Numbered from the stretch's first letter, positions 48,396 to 58,095 are shown. The stretch is 64,000 nucleotides of DNA from GCA-003244245 sp050699715 (GCA_050699715.1 JBOHFR010000015.1:19309-83308); one strand, 5' to 3'. Notes: generated from the letters alone by a model not told the origin. A program made the numbers and translations.

Positions 48396-51212
48396 ATGGC
48401 GTCCTTAGCCCGCCAGGGGCCGAGCGCCGAGCAGGAGCCGAGCGCCGAGCAGGGCAAGCGGCTGGACTCGGGGGCTGCTCACGCGGGTGTCGTCTCGGAG
48501 TCGCAGCACCAGGCGCTGCGAGCCGACATGCGCCTGTTGTCGACGCTGCTGGGGGAGACCTTGGTCCGTCAAGGCGGCGAGGAACTGCTCAAGCTGGTCG
48601 AACAGGTACGGGGGCTGGCCCGGGCGACGCTGCTGGAGGGCAGTGCGGAGATCAGGTCGCTGCTGTCCACGCTGGATGTCGGCACGGCTATTGCGCTCGC
48701 CCGAGCGTTCTCCACCTACTTCCAGCTCGCCAACGTGGCCGAGCAGCTGCACCGCTCGCGGGAGCAGCGCGCCCAGGTCAGCGGCCGGCGTGGACCACTG
48801 CGCGCGGTGGTGGACCGGCTGGCCCGGGAGGTCGACCGGGCCGAGGTGGAGGCGGTGCTGGCGCGGATGGAGCTGCGGCCAGTGTTCACCGCTCACCCGA
48901 CCGAGGTGACCCGCCGGTCGGTGCAGGGCATCCTGCGCCGGGTGGCCGACGTCCTTGACCAGGATCTGCCCGAGGAGCAAGTGCGCCGGCGGCTCGCGCG
49001 GCTGGTTGACCTGCTGTGGCAGACGGACGAGGTCCGGCCTGGTCAGCCGACGGTTCTCGACGAGGCCAGCGCGGTCGCCTACTACCTTGAGCAGCTCGGT
49101 ACCCACGCGGTGCCGGACCTGCTGGAGGATTTCGAGGACGAGCTCGCCCGCGCCGGGTTCGCGCTGGCGCCGCAGTCCCGTCCGGTGGTGCTCGGTTGTT
49201 GGGTCGGGGGGGACCGCGACGGCAACCCCAACGTTTCACCCCAGGTGACGCTCGACGTCGTGCGGCTTTACGCAGACCGGGCGCTGACCATCCAGCTAGC
49301 GCTGATCGAGGCGCTCATCCAGGAGCTGAGCGTGTCCACCCGCGTGGTCGGCGTTTCCGAGGGACTGCGGCGCAGCCTCGCCCATGACCGGCGCCTGCTG
49401 CCCGAGGTCTATGACCGCTACATCCGACTCAACGCCGACGAGCCCTACCGGCTGAAGTGTTCCTTCATCCACACCCGCCTGACCCGAACCCAGCAGCGGA
49501 TTCGCGACGGCGTCGGCCACCAGGAGGGACGGGACTACCTGGGGGCGACGTCCTACATCGCCGACCTGGAGGTGATGGACACCTCGCTGCGCGGGCATCT
49601 CGGGGAACGCATCGCCGAGGGCACGCTGGCCAGGACGCTGCGCAGCGCCCGAGCGCTGGGCTTGCACCTCGCGGCGCTGGACGTGCGCGAGCACGCGCAG
49701 GCGCACCACGCCGCCCTGGCGGCCCTCTACGACCCGCTCGGTGAGCTCGCCGCACCCTACGCCGAGCTCGACCGCGCGGAGCGGGCGGCGCTGCTGTCCT
49801 GCGAGCTGGCCGGACGGCGGCCGCTGACCGCCCGCTCCGTGCAGCTGCCACCAGCGGCGGCGGACGTCCTCGCCGTCTTCGACGCGATCCGCTGCGCCCA
49901 ACAGACCTTCGGTGAGCCGGCGGCCAGCACATACATCGTCTCGATGACCAAGGGCGTGGACGACGTGCTGGCCGCCGCGGTGCTAGCCCGCGAAGCCGGT
50001 CTGATCGCGCTGGCACCGGCCGGCGTGGGGTGCACGTCCACAGTGGATCTTGTGCCGCTGTTCGAGACGGCCACCGAGCTGCGCCGCGCCGGAGAGCTGC
50101 TCGACATGATGCTGCGGGATCCCTCCTACCGGCAGCTGGTCCGAGCTCGGGGAGACCTGCAAGAGGTGATGCTCGGGTACTCCGACTCCAACAAGGACGC
50201 CGGGATCACCACCTCCCACTGGGACATCCACAAGGCGCAGCGCCAGCTACGCGACACCGCCGCCGCGCACCGGGTCCGGCTGCGGCTGTTCCACGGCCGC
50301 GGCGGCTCGGTCGGCCGGGGCGGCGGACCGGCCGGGGAGGCGGTGGCCGCCTCGCCGTACGGCACGGTCGACGCGACGATGAAGGTGACCGAACAGGGCG
50401 AGGTCATCTCCGACAGATACTCGTTGAGCGCGCTGGCCCACGACCACCTGGAGATCCTGCTCGCCGCGGTGCTGGAGGCCACCTTGCTGCATCAGACCTC
50501 GCGGGTACCGGCGGAGGTGCTGGCCCAGTGGGACGAGGCGATGGACGTGGTCAGCTCAGCCGCCCATGCGGCCTATCGCGACTTCGTCGGCCGTCCCGGG
50601 CTCAGCGAGTTCTTCTCCGCCGCCACCCCGGTCGATGAGCTGGGCTGGCTCAATGTCGGGTCCCGACCAATGCGACGACCGGGCAGCGGGAAGGCCACCC
50701 TGGAAGGGCTGCGGGCGATCCCGTGGGTCTTCGGCTGGACCCAGACCCGAATGGTCGTACCCGGCTGGTACGGCCTGGGCAGCGGCCTGCGGGCCGCCCG
50801 TGATGCCGGGCTCGGTCCGGTTCTCGAGGAGATGCGGGACTGGGCGTTTTTCACCAACCTGCTCGGAAACGTCGAGATGACGCTGGCGAAGACCGACCTG
50901 CGGATCGCGGAGTCCTACGTCTGCGCCCTCGTCGAGCCCAGTCTGCAGCCGCTGTTCGACGCTATCGTCAGCGAGCACGACCTGACCCAGCGTGAAGTGC
51001 TCCGGCTGACCGGCGGCTCGACCCTGCTGGACCGGCACCCCCTGCTGCGCCACACCCTCCAGGTGCGGGCCGCCTACCTGGAGCCCCTGCACCACCTGCA
51101 GATCTCGCTGCTGGCCCGGCGTCGCCAGGCGGACCAGCCCGACCCGGATCTGCGTCGCGCCCTGTTACGGACCGTCAACGGGATCGCTGCCGGGATGCGC
51201 AACACGGGCTGA
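48396..51212 (+). CDS. ppc: Phosphoenolpyruvate carboxylase
   Basis: A 938-residue enzyme forming oxaloacetate from PEP and bicarbonate. Conserved blocks are FTAHPTEVTRRSV with the catalytic His, VLGCWVGGDRDGNPNVS, GYSDSNKDAG, FHGRGGSVGRGGGP and the C-terminal AGMRNTG. The first 35 residues hold an imperfect repeat (GPSAEQEPSAEQG). It is 4 bp after nirB, so nitrogen assimilation and carbon replenishment may be co-transcribed. It overlaps the convergent MFS gene by 48 bp. Confidence 0.96.
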   Translation: MASLARQGPSAEQEPSAEQGKRLDSGAAHAGVVSESQHQALRADMRLLSTLLGETLVRQGGEELLKLVEQVRGLARATLLEGSAEIRSLLSTLDVGTAIALARAFSTYFQLANVAEQLHRSREQRAQVSGRRGPLRAVVDRLAREVDRAEVEAVLARMELRPVFTAHPTEVTRRSVQGILRRVADVLDQDLPEEQVRRRLARLVDLLWQTDEVRPGQPTVLDEASAVAYYLEQLGTHAVPDLLEDFEDELARAGFALAPQSRPVVLGCWVGGDRDGNPNVSPQVTLDVVRLYADRALTIQLALIEALIQELSVSTRVVGVSEGLRRSLAHDRRLLPEVYDRYIRLNADEPYRLKCSFIHTRLTRTQQRIRDGVGHQEGRDYLGATSYIADLEVMDTSLRGHLGERIAEGTLARTLRSARALGLHLAALDVREHAQAHHAALAALYDPLGELAAPYAELDRAERAALLSCELAGRRPLTARSVQLPPAAADVLAVFDAIRCAQQTFGEPAASTYIVSMTKGVDDVLAAAVLAREAGLIALAPAGVGCTSTVDLVPLFETATELRRAGELLDMMLRDPSYRQLVRARGDLQEVMLGYSDSNKDAGITTSHWDIHKAQRQLRDTAAAHRVRLRLFHGRGGSVGRGGGPAGEAVAASPYGTVDATMKVTEQGEVISDRYSLSALAHDHLEILLAAVLEATLLHQTSRVPAEVLAQWDEAMDVVSSAAHAAYRDFVGRPGLSEFFSAATPVDELGWLNVGSRPMRRPGSGKATLEGLRAIPWVFGWTQTRMVVPGWYGLGSGLRAARDAGLGPVLEEMRDWAFFTNLLGNVEMTLAKTDLRIAESYVCALVEPSLQPLFDAIVSEHDLTQREVLRLTGGSTLLDRHPLLRHTLQVRAAYLEPLHHLQISLLARRRQADQPDPDLRRALLRTVNGIAAGMRNTG

Positions 51213-52991
51213 GCCCGCGGGCTGCTCGGTGTGCACGTATATGCCGCCGCGCAACGAGGAGGCGACGGCGGCGATGAGGCAGGCGGCGATGGCGAAGGCG
51301 AAGGCGACCGTCAATCCCGCGGAGAACGGCCCCGAGATCAACGCGGGGAAAAAGCCGCGACCGGTGAGGTAAGCGGCGTTGCTAGCCGGAAGGTGCCCGA
51401 GCACGGTCGGGCCCAGCAGGGTCTGGACCGGGTTGTAGCCCAGCAACGAGGCGAACAGCACCGTCACCGGGGGCAGGGCGGCCAGCCGGGCCGCGTCAGC
51501 GGTGGGCACGCCCTGGGCGAGCAGTCCGCTGGTCAGCGTCTGTGGCAGGGTCTGGGCCAATCCGAGGACCATCAGGCTGAAGAACACCCCGATCGACAGC
51601 ACCATCGCCGAGTTCTGGAACGTGGTGCTCATCCCCGCGCCAACCCCACGTTGGTTGGGTGGCAGGCTGTTCATGATCGCTGCCCTGTTGGGTGCGGCGA
51701 ACAGTCCCATGCCGAGCCCGTTCAGCAGCAGGACCAGCGCGAATTCCCAGTAGGTGAACTCCACCGGTACCCAGGCCAGCAACCCGAAACTGGCCGCGGC
51801 CACGAGCATCCCGCCGGTGGCGAACGTGCGCGCCCCGAAGCGGTCGGACAACCACCCCGATACCGGCCCGGCGATGAGGAACCCAGCGGTGAGCGGCAGC
51901 ATGTAGATACCCGCCCACAATGGCGTGGACTCGAAACTGTAGCCGTGCTGCGGTAACCAGATGCCCTGCAACCAAATGATCAGGATGAACATCAAGCCGC
52001 CACGGCCCAACCCGGACAGCAGGCTGGCCAGGTTCCCCGCGGTGAACGCCCGAATGCGGAACAGTCGCAGGTGGAACATTGGCTCGGCGGCCCGGGTCTC
52101 CACCACGCAGAAGATCACCAGCACGACCACGCCACCGATCAGCGCGGCCAGTACCCACGGGCTGGTCCATCCCATCGTGTGCCCGCTATAGGGCGTAATG
52201 CCATAGGTGATGCCCGCCAGCACCGCGATCAGGCCAACGGCGAAGGTCAGGTTGCCCCACCAGTCCAGCCGCCCGGGTTGGCGGATCCCGGTGTCATGCA
52301 GCTTCCAGTATGCCCAGAACGTGCCGAACACCCCGAAAGGCACCGACACCAGAAACACCAGATGCCATTCCACCGGTGCGAGCAACCCACCCAGGACCAG
52401 CCCCACGAACGCGCCGGCGATCCCGGCAACCTGGTTGAGCCCCAGCGCCAGCCCGCGCTGCTTGACCGGAAAGGCGTCGGTGATGATCGCGTTGGAGTTC
52501 GCCATCAGCATCGCGCCCCCGACGCCCTGCAGCACCCGCATGATGATCATCCACAGCACGCCCGCCGTGCCCTGCATCCACGTCACCGACAGCAGCAGGG
52601 AGAACACCGTGAACACCGCGAAGCCCGCGTTGTACATCCGGACCCGCCCGAACATGTCACCCAGCCGGCCGAAACTGACCACCAGCACCGCGGTGACCAC
52701 CAGGTAACCCATGATCAACCACAGCAGCAGGCTGGTGTTCCCCGGCGCCAACGGGTCGATCCGCACACCCTTGAAGATGTCCGGCACCGCGATCAACAGG
52801 ATCGAGGAGTTGATCGTGGCTATCAACATCCCGAGTGTGGTGTTCGACAACACAATCCACTTGTAGTGCGCACTGACTGTATCCACCAACGCCCGAGCCC
52901 GTCGCCGCTGCGCTCGGCCCGCCGCAGCCGGTACCGGTGTGGTGGCTACCGGCCCCGGTTCCCCGGACGAGAAAAAATTTGGTTGCTTCAT
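51165..52991 (-). CDS. MFS drug exporter, DHA2 (EmrB/QacA) type
   Basis: A protein of about 608 residues from MKQPNFFSSGEPG, with 14 hydrophobic segments. The DHA2 family blocks LLLWLIMGYLVVTAVLVVSF, GRLGDMFGRVRMYNAGF and GVGGAMLMANSNAIITDAFP are present. It exports drugs or small products by proton antiport. The ATG at 52991 is preceded by TATGTT and six bases, a -10 element that would make the mRNA leaderless. An in-frame extension up to 53165 looks like unrelated remains. The neighbouring NRPS relic suggests it once exported a peptide product. Confidence 0.85.
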   Translation of the reverse strand: MKQPNFFSSGEPGPVATTPVPAAAGRAQRRRARALVDTVSAHYKWIVLSNTTLGMLIATINSSILLIAVPDIFKGVRIDPLAPGNTSLLLWLIMGYLVVTAVLVVSFGRLGDMFGRVRMYNAGFAVFTVFSLLLSVTWMQGTAGVLWMIIMRVLQGVGGAMLMANSNAIITDAFPVKQRGLALGLNQVAGIAGAFVGLVLGGLLAPVEWHLVFLVSVPFGVFGTFWAYWKLHDTGIRQPGRLDWWGNLTFAVGLIAVLAGITYGITPYSGHTMGWTSPWVLAALIGGVVVLVIFCVVETRAAEPMFHLRLFRIRAFTAGNLASLLSGLGRGGLMFILIIWLQGIWLPQHGYSFESTPLWAGIYMLPLTAGFLIAGPVSGWLSDRFGARTFATGGMLVAAASFGLLAWVPVEFTYWEFALVLLLNGLGMGLFAAPNRAAIMNSLPPNQRGVGAGMSTTFQNSAMVLSIGVFFSLMVLGLAQTLPQTLTSGLLAQGVPTADAARLAALPPVTVLFASLLGYNPVQTLLGPTVLGHLPASNAAYLTGRGFFPALISGPFSAGLTVAFAFAIAACLIAAVASSLRGGIYVHTEQPAGSARVAHPGSDPVDGP

Positions 52992-53165
52992 GCAAATAAC
53001 ATAAGCAGGGTCGTGTAATGCCGCCACCCCGAGCTCGCCGGAGATGGTCATGAACGGATCCGGCCGAGGTACGTGTACAAGCGGCGATGAGTCGATCTTG
53101 AGGAGCGCGTCGATGTTGGGCCTGGGGTGGACGATGCCATCCTCATCGTCACATGGATTACTCAC
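52992..53165 (-). pseudogene. Possible MbtH-like start, remains of an NRPS locus
   Basis: The in-frame extension upstream of the MFS ATG begins MSNPCDDEDG, very like the conserved MbtH start (MSNPFDDEDG), but then continues with unrelated sequence (RPNIDALLKIDSSPLVHV). MbtH proteins are NRPS partners and often lie between an NRPS and an exporter. The match is short, so the call is tentative. Confidence 0.35.
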
Positions 53166-53175
53166 TACGATTCCC

Positions 53176-53436
53176 TTAATGGTTGTTGTTGATGATGTCG
53201 AGATGTTTGGCCAGTACTTGGCCGATCTTGGCCAATGACGCTGGCTGGGTCATGGTGTTGTGCGCGCATGCGATCTCGTGGGTTTCAATGTGCCCGCTGA
53301 CCAGAGATCGCCAAATGTCGCTGTGGGGTACGTCGGCTGGCTTGTCGTGCGATGGCGTGGGCCACGGCGCCACCGAGGGGTCTGTTGCGTTGGTGGATGA
53401 TAGTTTCAGGAGGCTGAGCTGATGCGTCGTCGTCAC
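53176..53436 (-). pseudogene. Likely C-terminal fragment of an NRPS thioesterase
   Basis: The minus-strand end reads WRSLVSGHIETHEIACAHNT, then MTQPASLAKIGQVLAKHLD. This resembles the final helix region of NRPS thioesterase or condensation-terminated proteins (HEIxCxHxxMTxPxPLARIGxVLA). The first 40 residues are unrelated and no other NRPS domains remain. It ends 11 bp before the MbtH-like start. Confidence 0.45.
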
Positions 53437-53495
53437 CGTCGAGTACCTCCGCTGAGGTCGGGCTTTGCTGGGTTTCGCTTCCTCGTGAGGTCATC

Positions 53496-53950
53496 GTGCT
53501 GGCGGTGCGCTGGTACCTGCGCTACGGACTGTCCTACCGTGACGTGGAAGAACTGCTCGCCGAACGCGGCATCGAGGTCGACCACGTGAGCGTGTTCCGC
53601 TGGGTGCAGCGCTTCACACCGCTGTTGATCGACGCGGCACGACCGTGCCGGCACACCCCGGGAGGTCGATGGTTCGTTGACGAGATCTCCGTCAAGGTCG
53701 CCGGCAGGTGGTCTACCTGTACCGGACCATCGACCAGTTCGGGCAGGTCATCGACGTCCTCGCCGCCGAGAAGCGGGACATGGCGGCCACCCGCCGATTC
53801 TTCACCCACGCACTCGAGCACGGCCCGTCCCCGACCGAGGTCACCACCGACCGAGCGGCGACGTACCCGCGAGTGCTCGATGAGCTGCTGCCCGCCGCCT
53901 GCCACGTCACCGAGCAGTACGCGAACAACCCCATCGAAGCCGACCGCGGA
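53496..53950 (+). pseudogene. IS6-type transposase, N-terminal part, frameshifted
   Basis: VLAVRWYLRYGLSYRDVEEL and ERGIEVDHVSVFRWVQRF are the IS6 N-terminus, WFVDEISVKVAGRW carries the first catalytic Asp, and after a one-base loss VYLYRTIDQFGQVIDVL, VTTDRAATYPRVL (second Asp) and VTEQYANNPIEAD follow. It ends abruptly at the final Glu region where it meets a reversed SDR fragment. The missing C-terminus resembles the piece at 27925-28075. Confidence 0.75.
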
Positions 53951-53954
53951 CGAC

Positions 53955-54267
53955 CGATCTCGCCTGCCCCGGCTTCGCGCAACGCAACAGACCCGGCGTT
54001 GTTCACCAGGACGTGGATGCCACCGGACTGCGTGAGTATGTCCTGAACGAGTGCCTGAACCTGGTTCTCATCCGACACATCGGCGCGATGGGTGACGGCA
54101 TTGCCACCAGAGGACTCGATGTCGTGGACGACCTGCTTGGCCGCATCCTCAGCGCTACGGAAAATCACATGAACGAACAACCCGTCGCTGGCCAGACGCC
54201 GGCAGATGGCGGCTCCGATGCCACGCGATCCTCCCGTCACCACCCCAACACGCTAGGTCTGTTTCAT
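53955..54267 (-). pseudogene. Short-chain dehydrogenase (SDR) relic
   Basis: From ATG at 54267 the frame reads MKQT, then a TAG, then RVGVVTGGSRGIGAAICRRL, the SDR cofactor motif TGxxxGIG, then VLVNNAG. The protein is cut after the NNAG region by the transposase fragment. The catalytic Tyr-Lys part is absent. Confidence 0.75.
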
Positions 54268-54298
54268 GACAGCTGCCCCCCACTGATCGCAGAAGATA

Positions 54299-54421
54299 TC
54301 AGACGGCCGTGGTGACGCGCAGGCTGTCAAGAATCGATTGCACGGAATCTACCAGACTCGGCCGCACTTCTCTGATGAGGCCGACGAGCACGTTGAACCT
54401 TGTGTTGGCGGATTCCTGCAT
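54299..54421 (-). CDS. 40-residue small protein with a strong ribosome site
   Basis: MQESANTRFNVLVGLIREV continues to SILDSLRVTTAV. An AAGGAGA site lies six bases before the ATG. It has one amphipathic helix and no known family. It could be a peptide precursor or regulator, or chance. No neighbouring modification enzymes are seen. Confidence 0.35.
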   Translation of the reverse strand: MQESANTRFNVLVGLIREVRPSLVDSVQSILDSLRVTTAV

Positions 54422-54808
54422 GGCAAATCTCCTTCCGTTGCGAACTATCCAGTAGACCGGGTGCGGGGATGTCAAGCAGTGGATCAGCACACCAGCACGC
54501 TGGGTTGCCTCGCCGATCTGTAAAGCACGCCCCCAAAGAATGCCCCCTGGGGTGAACTAGATTCCTTTTTCGGCGGCGTTTCAAGGGGTTAATTGGCACC
54601 GCCAACGGTTGGGTGAAAAAAATCACTCATATGGGTGGAGTCTGCTATCGGAATCTCGCAGATCGTGACCGCCCTGGGCGCACAACCCCTGGTCCATCAC
54701 GCCACCCTCGCCCCCAAGCCACTGACGCCCTCAGCGCCGAACAAGCCGAACGAGGCCCGCCCCCCGTCCTCGTGATCGACTTTACCGACTCGGATAGACC
54801 CGTACGTG
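54422..54808. other. Intergenic region, no gene recognised
   Basis: About 390 bp between the small minus-strand gene and the deacetylase terminator. Long open frames here lack ribosome sites and recognisable protein patterns. The stretch 54520-54620 is unusually AT-rich for this genome. Confidence 0.4.
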
Positions 54809-54835
54809 CCGTCCGTCCTGTGTGGTGTCGGACGG
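54809..54835 (-). terminator. Hairpin after the polysaccharide deacetylase gene
   Basis: CCGTCCG (54809-54815) pairs with CGGACGG (54829-54835) around a 13-nt loop, 26 bp past the stop of the minus-strand deacetylase. No clear T-run, which is common for actinobacterial terminators. Confidence 0.45.
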
Positions 54836-54860
54836 GGTGGCTGATTCGGCGCGACGCGCC

Positions 54861-55625
54861 TTACAGGGTGACGAACTCCAGACCACGGCTCTTGAGCACC
54901 GGTAGCACAGCGCTCAATGACTCGATGGTTTGGGCACGATCGCCGCCGCCGTCGTGGCACAGCAGAATGTCGCCCGGCCGCGCGGCGAGGAGCCGGCTGG
55001 TGACCAATGCGGTACCCGGCCGCGACCAGTCCCGGGGGTCGATGTCCCAGCCGATCGGCACCATACGAAAGTCCGCCACGGCTGAGAGCACCGCCGCCGA
55101 CCAGTCCCCGCCGGGTGCTCGGAACAGTTGTGGTGGCACCCCACCAGCGTCGACGATGGCTGACTGGGCGTCGGCGATCTGCTGACGGATCGTTTCAGGG
55201 GCCCTGCGGCTGAAGGGTTGCGGGTGGGTCATGCTGTGGTTGCAGAGGTCGTGGCCCTCGGCGAGGATTCTCTTCACCAGATCGGGGTGGGCATGCGCCT
55301 GCGCGCCGATCAGTGAGAAGGTCGCCCGGATCCCATTGCGGTCCAGCAGGTCGAGCATCGGCGGCGTCCACAGCGGGTGCGGTCCGTCGTCGATGGTCAA
55401 CGCGATGGCGTCCGGCGCGACCCCGGGCCGGACGTCGTGGACCTGACTCGCCGGCCTGGCCGCGGTAGTGTGCGGCGCCCCTGGATCACCGGTGATTCCT
55501 CCCGCGGGAGCAGCGACGGCGCGTCCCGGTAGGCCAATCGTCATTCCCCCGGCGAACGTCGCAGTGCTGGTGGCCCACCCGAGTACCCGGCGTCGAGAGA
55601 CCTCTCGTGATCGCTGGGCAGCCAC
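54861..55625 (-). CDS. Exported polysaccharide deacetylase (NodB domain)
   Basis: A protein of about 254 residues from the GTG at 55625. A Tat-type signal SRRRVLGWATSTATFAGG is at residues about 10-30. The NodB catalytic domain has ALTIDDGPHPLWTPPMLDLL with the metal-binding Asp pair, HSMTHPQPFS with the metal-binding His pair, RAPGGDWS and DILLCHDGGGD. It probably removes acetyl groups from peptidoglycan or another cell-wall glycan outside the membrane. An ATG at 55727 would overlap the divergent gene and place the signal about 40 residues in, so the GTG is preferred. Confidence 0.8.
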   Translation of the reverse strand: MAAQRSREVSRRRVLGWATSTATFAGGMTIGLPGRAVAAPAGGITGDPGAPHTTAARPASQVHDVRPGVAPDAIALTIDDGPHPLWTPPMLDLLDRNGIRATFSLIGAQAHAHPDLVKRILAEGHDLCNHSMTHPQPFSRRAPETIRQQIADAQSAIVDAGGVPPQLFRAPGGDWSAAVLSAVADFRMVPIGWDIDPRDWSRPGTALVTSRLLAARPGDILLCHDGGGDRAQTIESLSAVLPVLKSRGLEFVTL

Positions 55626-55714
55626 TAGCGCAGCATATCGGCTGCCCGTGACGAGCTGACGACGTTGCGGTGATACGGCCGGCCTCCAGTACCGTGAGGG
55701 TTGGAGGTGACCCG

Positions 55715-56908
55715 GTGTTCTCCCCACCGAACCTGCTCACGTCCCGCTTCGGTGACGGCTTGGCGGTCGGCCCCGACCTGCCTGCCGCAGCGGAGTCCGC
55801 CGTCACTCAGGCCCTGGCCCCGCTGCGTGGGCAGCGCCCCGACCTGCTGTGCCTGTTCGTCTGCGGCGACGATCCGGCGATGGTGGAATCGGCGGGCACC
55901 CGCGCCATGGAGGTGGCCGGCGCCCGCACGACCCTGGGCTGCAGCGCCGGTGGCGTGATCGGCGCCGGTCGGGGAGTGGAGCAGGAACCCGCGGTGAGCG
56001 TGTTCGCCGCGTGCCTGCCCGGGGTCAGGCGCACCCCGTTGCACCTGGAGCTGGTGCGCACTTCCGAGGGGGCGGCCGTCACCGGCATGCCGGACCGGCG
56101 TGGCGATGACGCCGTCGCGGTGCTCCTCGCCGATCCCTTCACCTTCCCCGTCGCGGACTTCGTGCAGCGCTCCCACGATGACCTGGGCGGCCTGCCGCTG
56201 ATCGGCGGCGTGGCCAGCGGTCCCCGCGGCGGGAGCTCGGCACAGCTGTTCCTGGACGGGCACAGCGTGCCGGCCGGCGCGGTGGGAGTGGTGCTCGGTG
56301 GTCCCATCGCAGCTCGCCCGGTGGTCAGCCAGGGTTGTCGCCCCTTCGGCCCCTCGATGATCGTCACCAAGGCCGAGGACAACGTGCTGCTGGAGCTGGC
56401 CGGAATGCCCGCGCTGGCCAAGCTCGAGCAGATCGTCGCCGGGCTCCCAGCTCAGGATCGGCCAGCCGCCGTGCGCGGATTGCAGATCGGCGTCGCGATA
56501 GACGAGTACGCCGAGGAGCACGAGCGTGGCGACTTCCTCATCCGTGGCGTCGTGGGTGCTGACCAGCAGCGCGGCGCGATCGCCATCGGAGACGTCGTGG
56601 ACGTGGGTCGGACCGTCCGCTTCCAGGTGCGGGACGCCTCCGCCGCCGCCGAGGACCTCAAGGAGCTGTTCATCCGATTTCGCGCGGAGACTCCCGCAGT
56701 GGGCGGTGCGCTGTTGTTCTCCTGCAACGGCCGAGGCCGGGCCATGTTCCCGAGCGCCGATCACGACGTGCTGGCGGTGCGCGCTGGTCTCGACACCACC
56801 GGTGTGGCCGGGTTCTTCGCGGCCGGCGAGATCGGCCCGGTCGCAGGCCGAAACCACCTGCACGGCTTCACCGCGTCCATCCTGGTGTTCGGCGCCAGCG
56901 GCTCGTGA
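55715..56908 (+). CDS. FIST-domain sensory protein
   Basis: A 397-residue protein with an N-terminal FIST domain (LLCLFVCGDDPAMVESAG, TTLGCSAGGVIGAGRGVEQE) and FIST-C (AIAIGDVVDVGRTVRFQVRD, GGALLFSCNGRGRAMFPS, VAGFFAAGEIGPVAGRNHLH). FIST domains are predicted to bind small ligands such as amino acids and to feed signalling systems. No kinase is fused or adjacent. GTG start with a strong GGAGGTGA site four bases away. Confidence 0.88.
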   Translation: MFSPPNLLTSRFGDGLAVGPDLPAAAESAVTQALAPLRGQRPDLLCLFVCGDDPAMVESAGTRAMEVAGARTTLGCSAGGVIGAGRGVEQEPAVSVFAACLPGVRRTPLHLELVRTSEGAAVTGMPDRRGDDAVAVLLADPFTFPVADFVQRSHDDLGGLPLIGGVASGPRGGSSAQLFLDGHSVPAGAVGVVLGGPIAARPVVSQGCRPFGPSMIVTKAEDNVLLELAGMPALAKLEQIVAGLPAQDRPAAVRGLQIGVAIDEYAEEHERGDFLIRGVVGADQQRGAIAIGDVVDVGRTVRFQVRDASAAAEDLKELFIRFRAETPAVGGALLFSCNGRGRAMFPSADHDVLAVRAGLDTTGVAGFFAAGEIGPVAGRNHLHGFTASILVFGASGS

Positions 56909-56919
56909 CTGGCCGGCGC

Positions 56920-57924
56920 TTACCCACCGGCCAGAGCCGTGGCGCGGGCAACGACACCAATGTCGGCCTGGTCGGTGAACAGACCGTCCAGCCCGGCCCG
57001 GAGGTAGGTGATCTGTTCGTCGATCGCCCGCCCGTGGTCGGTCGGCACGGCAGAGCTCCGGTAGTCGACCGGCAGGAAAGTGTTCTCGGCACGGAAGGTG
57101 TAGGGATGCACGACCAGGCCGGCGTGATGGGCGTCGGTCACCAGCGTGGTGGGGCAGCCGAGCGTGCCATCGGCCTGGTGGGGGATGACCTGGAGCTTGT
57201 CCGGCCCGATTCCCTGGGCGTAGCGCGCGACGGCGCGCAGGCCCTCGGGGGTGGACAGCTCGGCGTAGGTCGGGCCGCAGCCGGCGGCCACGGTGTCGAA
57301 CGGCGCGCCCGAGGCCGCCAGCAGCTGGACCGACCTCGTCCGCAGGCCAGCCTCGCGCAGCTGAGTGAGGCTGGTCACCTCGAAGGACTGCACGAACACC
57401 GGGGCATCCGATCGGTTGAGGCGATGGCGCCGCAGAGCTTCCAGCAGCCGGGGCTCCAGCGACAGGCCGGCGTTGCGGAAGAACGTGGGGTGCTTGGTCT
57501 CCGGGTAGACACCCAACTCCCGGCCCAGCTCGTCGGACAGCCGGGCCCGGAGGTCCAGCATCTCCTGGAAGGTCGGGATCTCGTACCGCCCGTTGAACAG
57601 GGTGTTGTGCTGGCGGATGTGCGGTAGTCGCTCCACCGCTGCCAGCGTCTTGAGCTCGGCGAGGGTGAAGTCCTCGGTGAACCAGCCCGTGACGGCCTCG
57701 CCATCGAGCATCTTGGTTGTTCTCCGGGAGGCGAACTCGGGGTGACTGGCGACGTCGGTGGTATCGGCGATCTCCGGCTCGTGCCGGCAGACCAGCACGC
57801 CGTCACTGGTCACCACCAGATCGGGCTCCAGGAAGTCCGCGCCGAGCCGCGCGGCGAGCTCGTAGGAGGCCAAGGTGTGCTCCGGCCGGTAACCAGCGGC
57901 ACCCCGATGTCCGATCACGATCAT
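56920..57924 (-). CDS. glpQ: Glycerophosphodiester phosphodiesterase
   Basis: A 334-residue enzyme with VIGHRGAAGYRPEHTLASY, then GADFLEPDLVVTSDGVLVCR and HEPEIADTT, the GDPD catalytic His and metal-binding Glu/Asp motifs. It cleaves glycerophosphodiesters to glycerol-3-phosphate and an alcohol. There is no signal peptide, so it is probably cytoplasmic. The insertion with ELKTLAAVERLPHIR and YPETKHPTFF matches the long bacterial GlpQ form. A GGAGG site supports the ATG. Tail to tail with the FIST gene. Confidence 0.9.
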   Translation of the reverse strand: MIVIGHRGAAGYRPEHTLASYELAARLGADFLEPDLVVTSDGVLVCRHEPEIADTTDVASHPEFASRRTTKMLDGEAVTGWFTEDFTLAELKTLAAVERLPHIRQHNTLFNGRYEIPTFQEMLDLRARLSDELGRELGVYPETKHPTFFRNAGLSLEPRLLEALRRHRLNRSDAPVFVQSFEVTSLTQLREAGLRTRSVQLLAASGAPFDTVAAGCGPTYAELSTPEGLRAVARYAQGIGPDKLQVIPHQADGTLGCPTTLVTDAHHAGLVVHPYTFRAENTFLPVDYRSSAVPTDHGRAIDEQITYLRAGLDGLFTDQADIGVVARATALAGG

Positions 57925-58095
57925 GGTGTCCTCCGTAAAATCTGGTGAGCCTGCGAGTTGTCGCAGCAGCACGGGTGAACATCGGGGGCGCCTGGGGGTC
58001 CCACTTCCGTCCCACTGTGGTGGCGGTGCTTCCCAACCACCCGATGTCGGGCCATGATCGGCTGCGGTCGGTACGGGCACGAAACTGGGAGAATC

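Noticed and set aside
52992..53165. Taking 53165 as the true start of the MFS exporter
   Set aside because: The extra 58 residues are not typical of DHA2 proteins, and the internal ATG at 52991 has a well-placed -10 element.
54613..55185. 190-codon plus-strand frame
   Set aside because: It is antisense to the deacetylase over half its length and has no ribosome site or recognisable motif.
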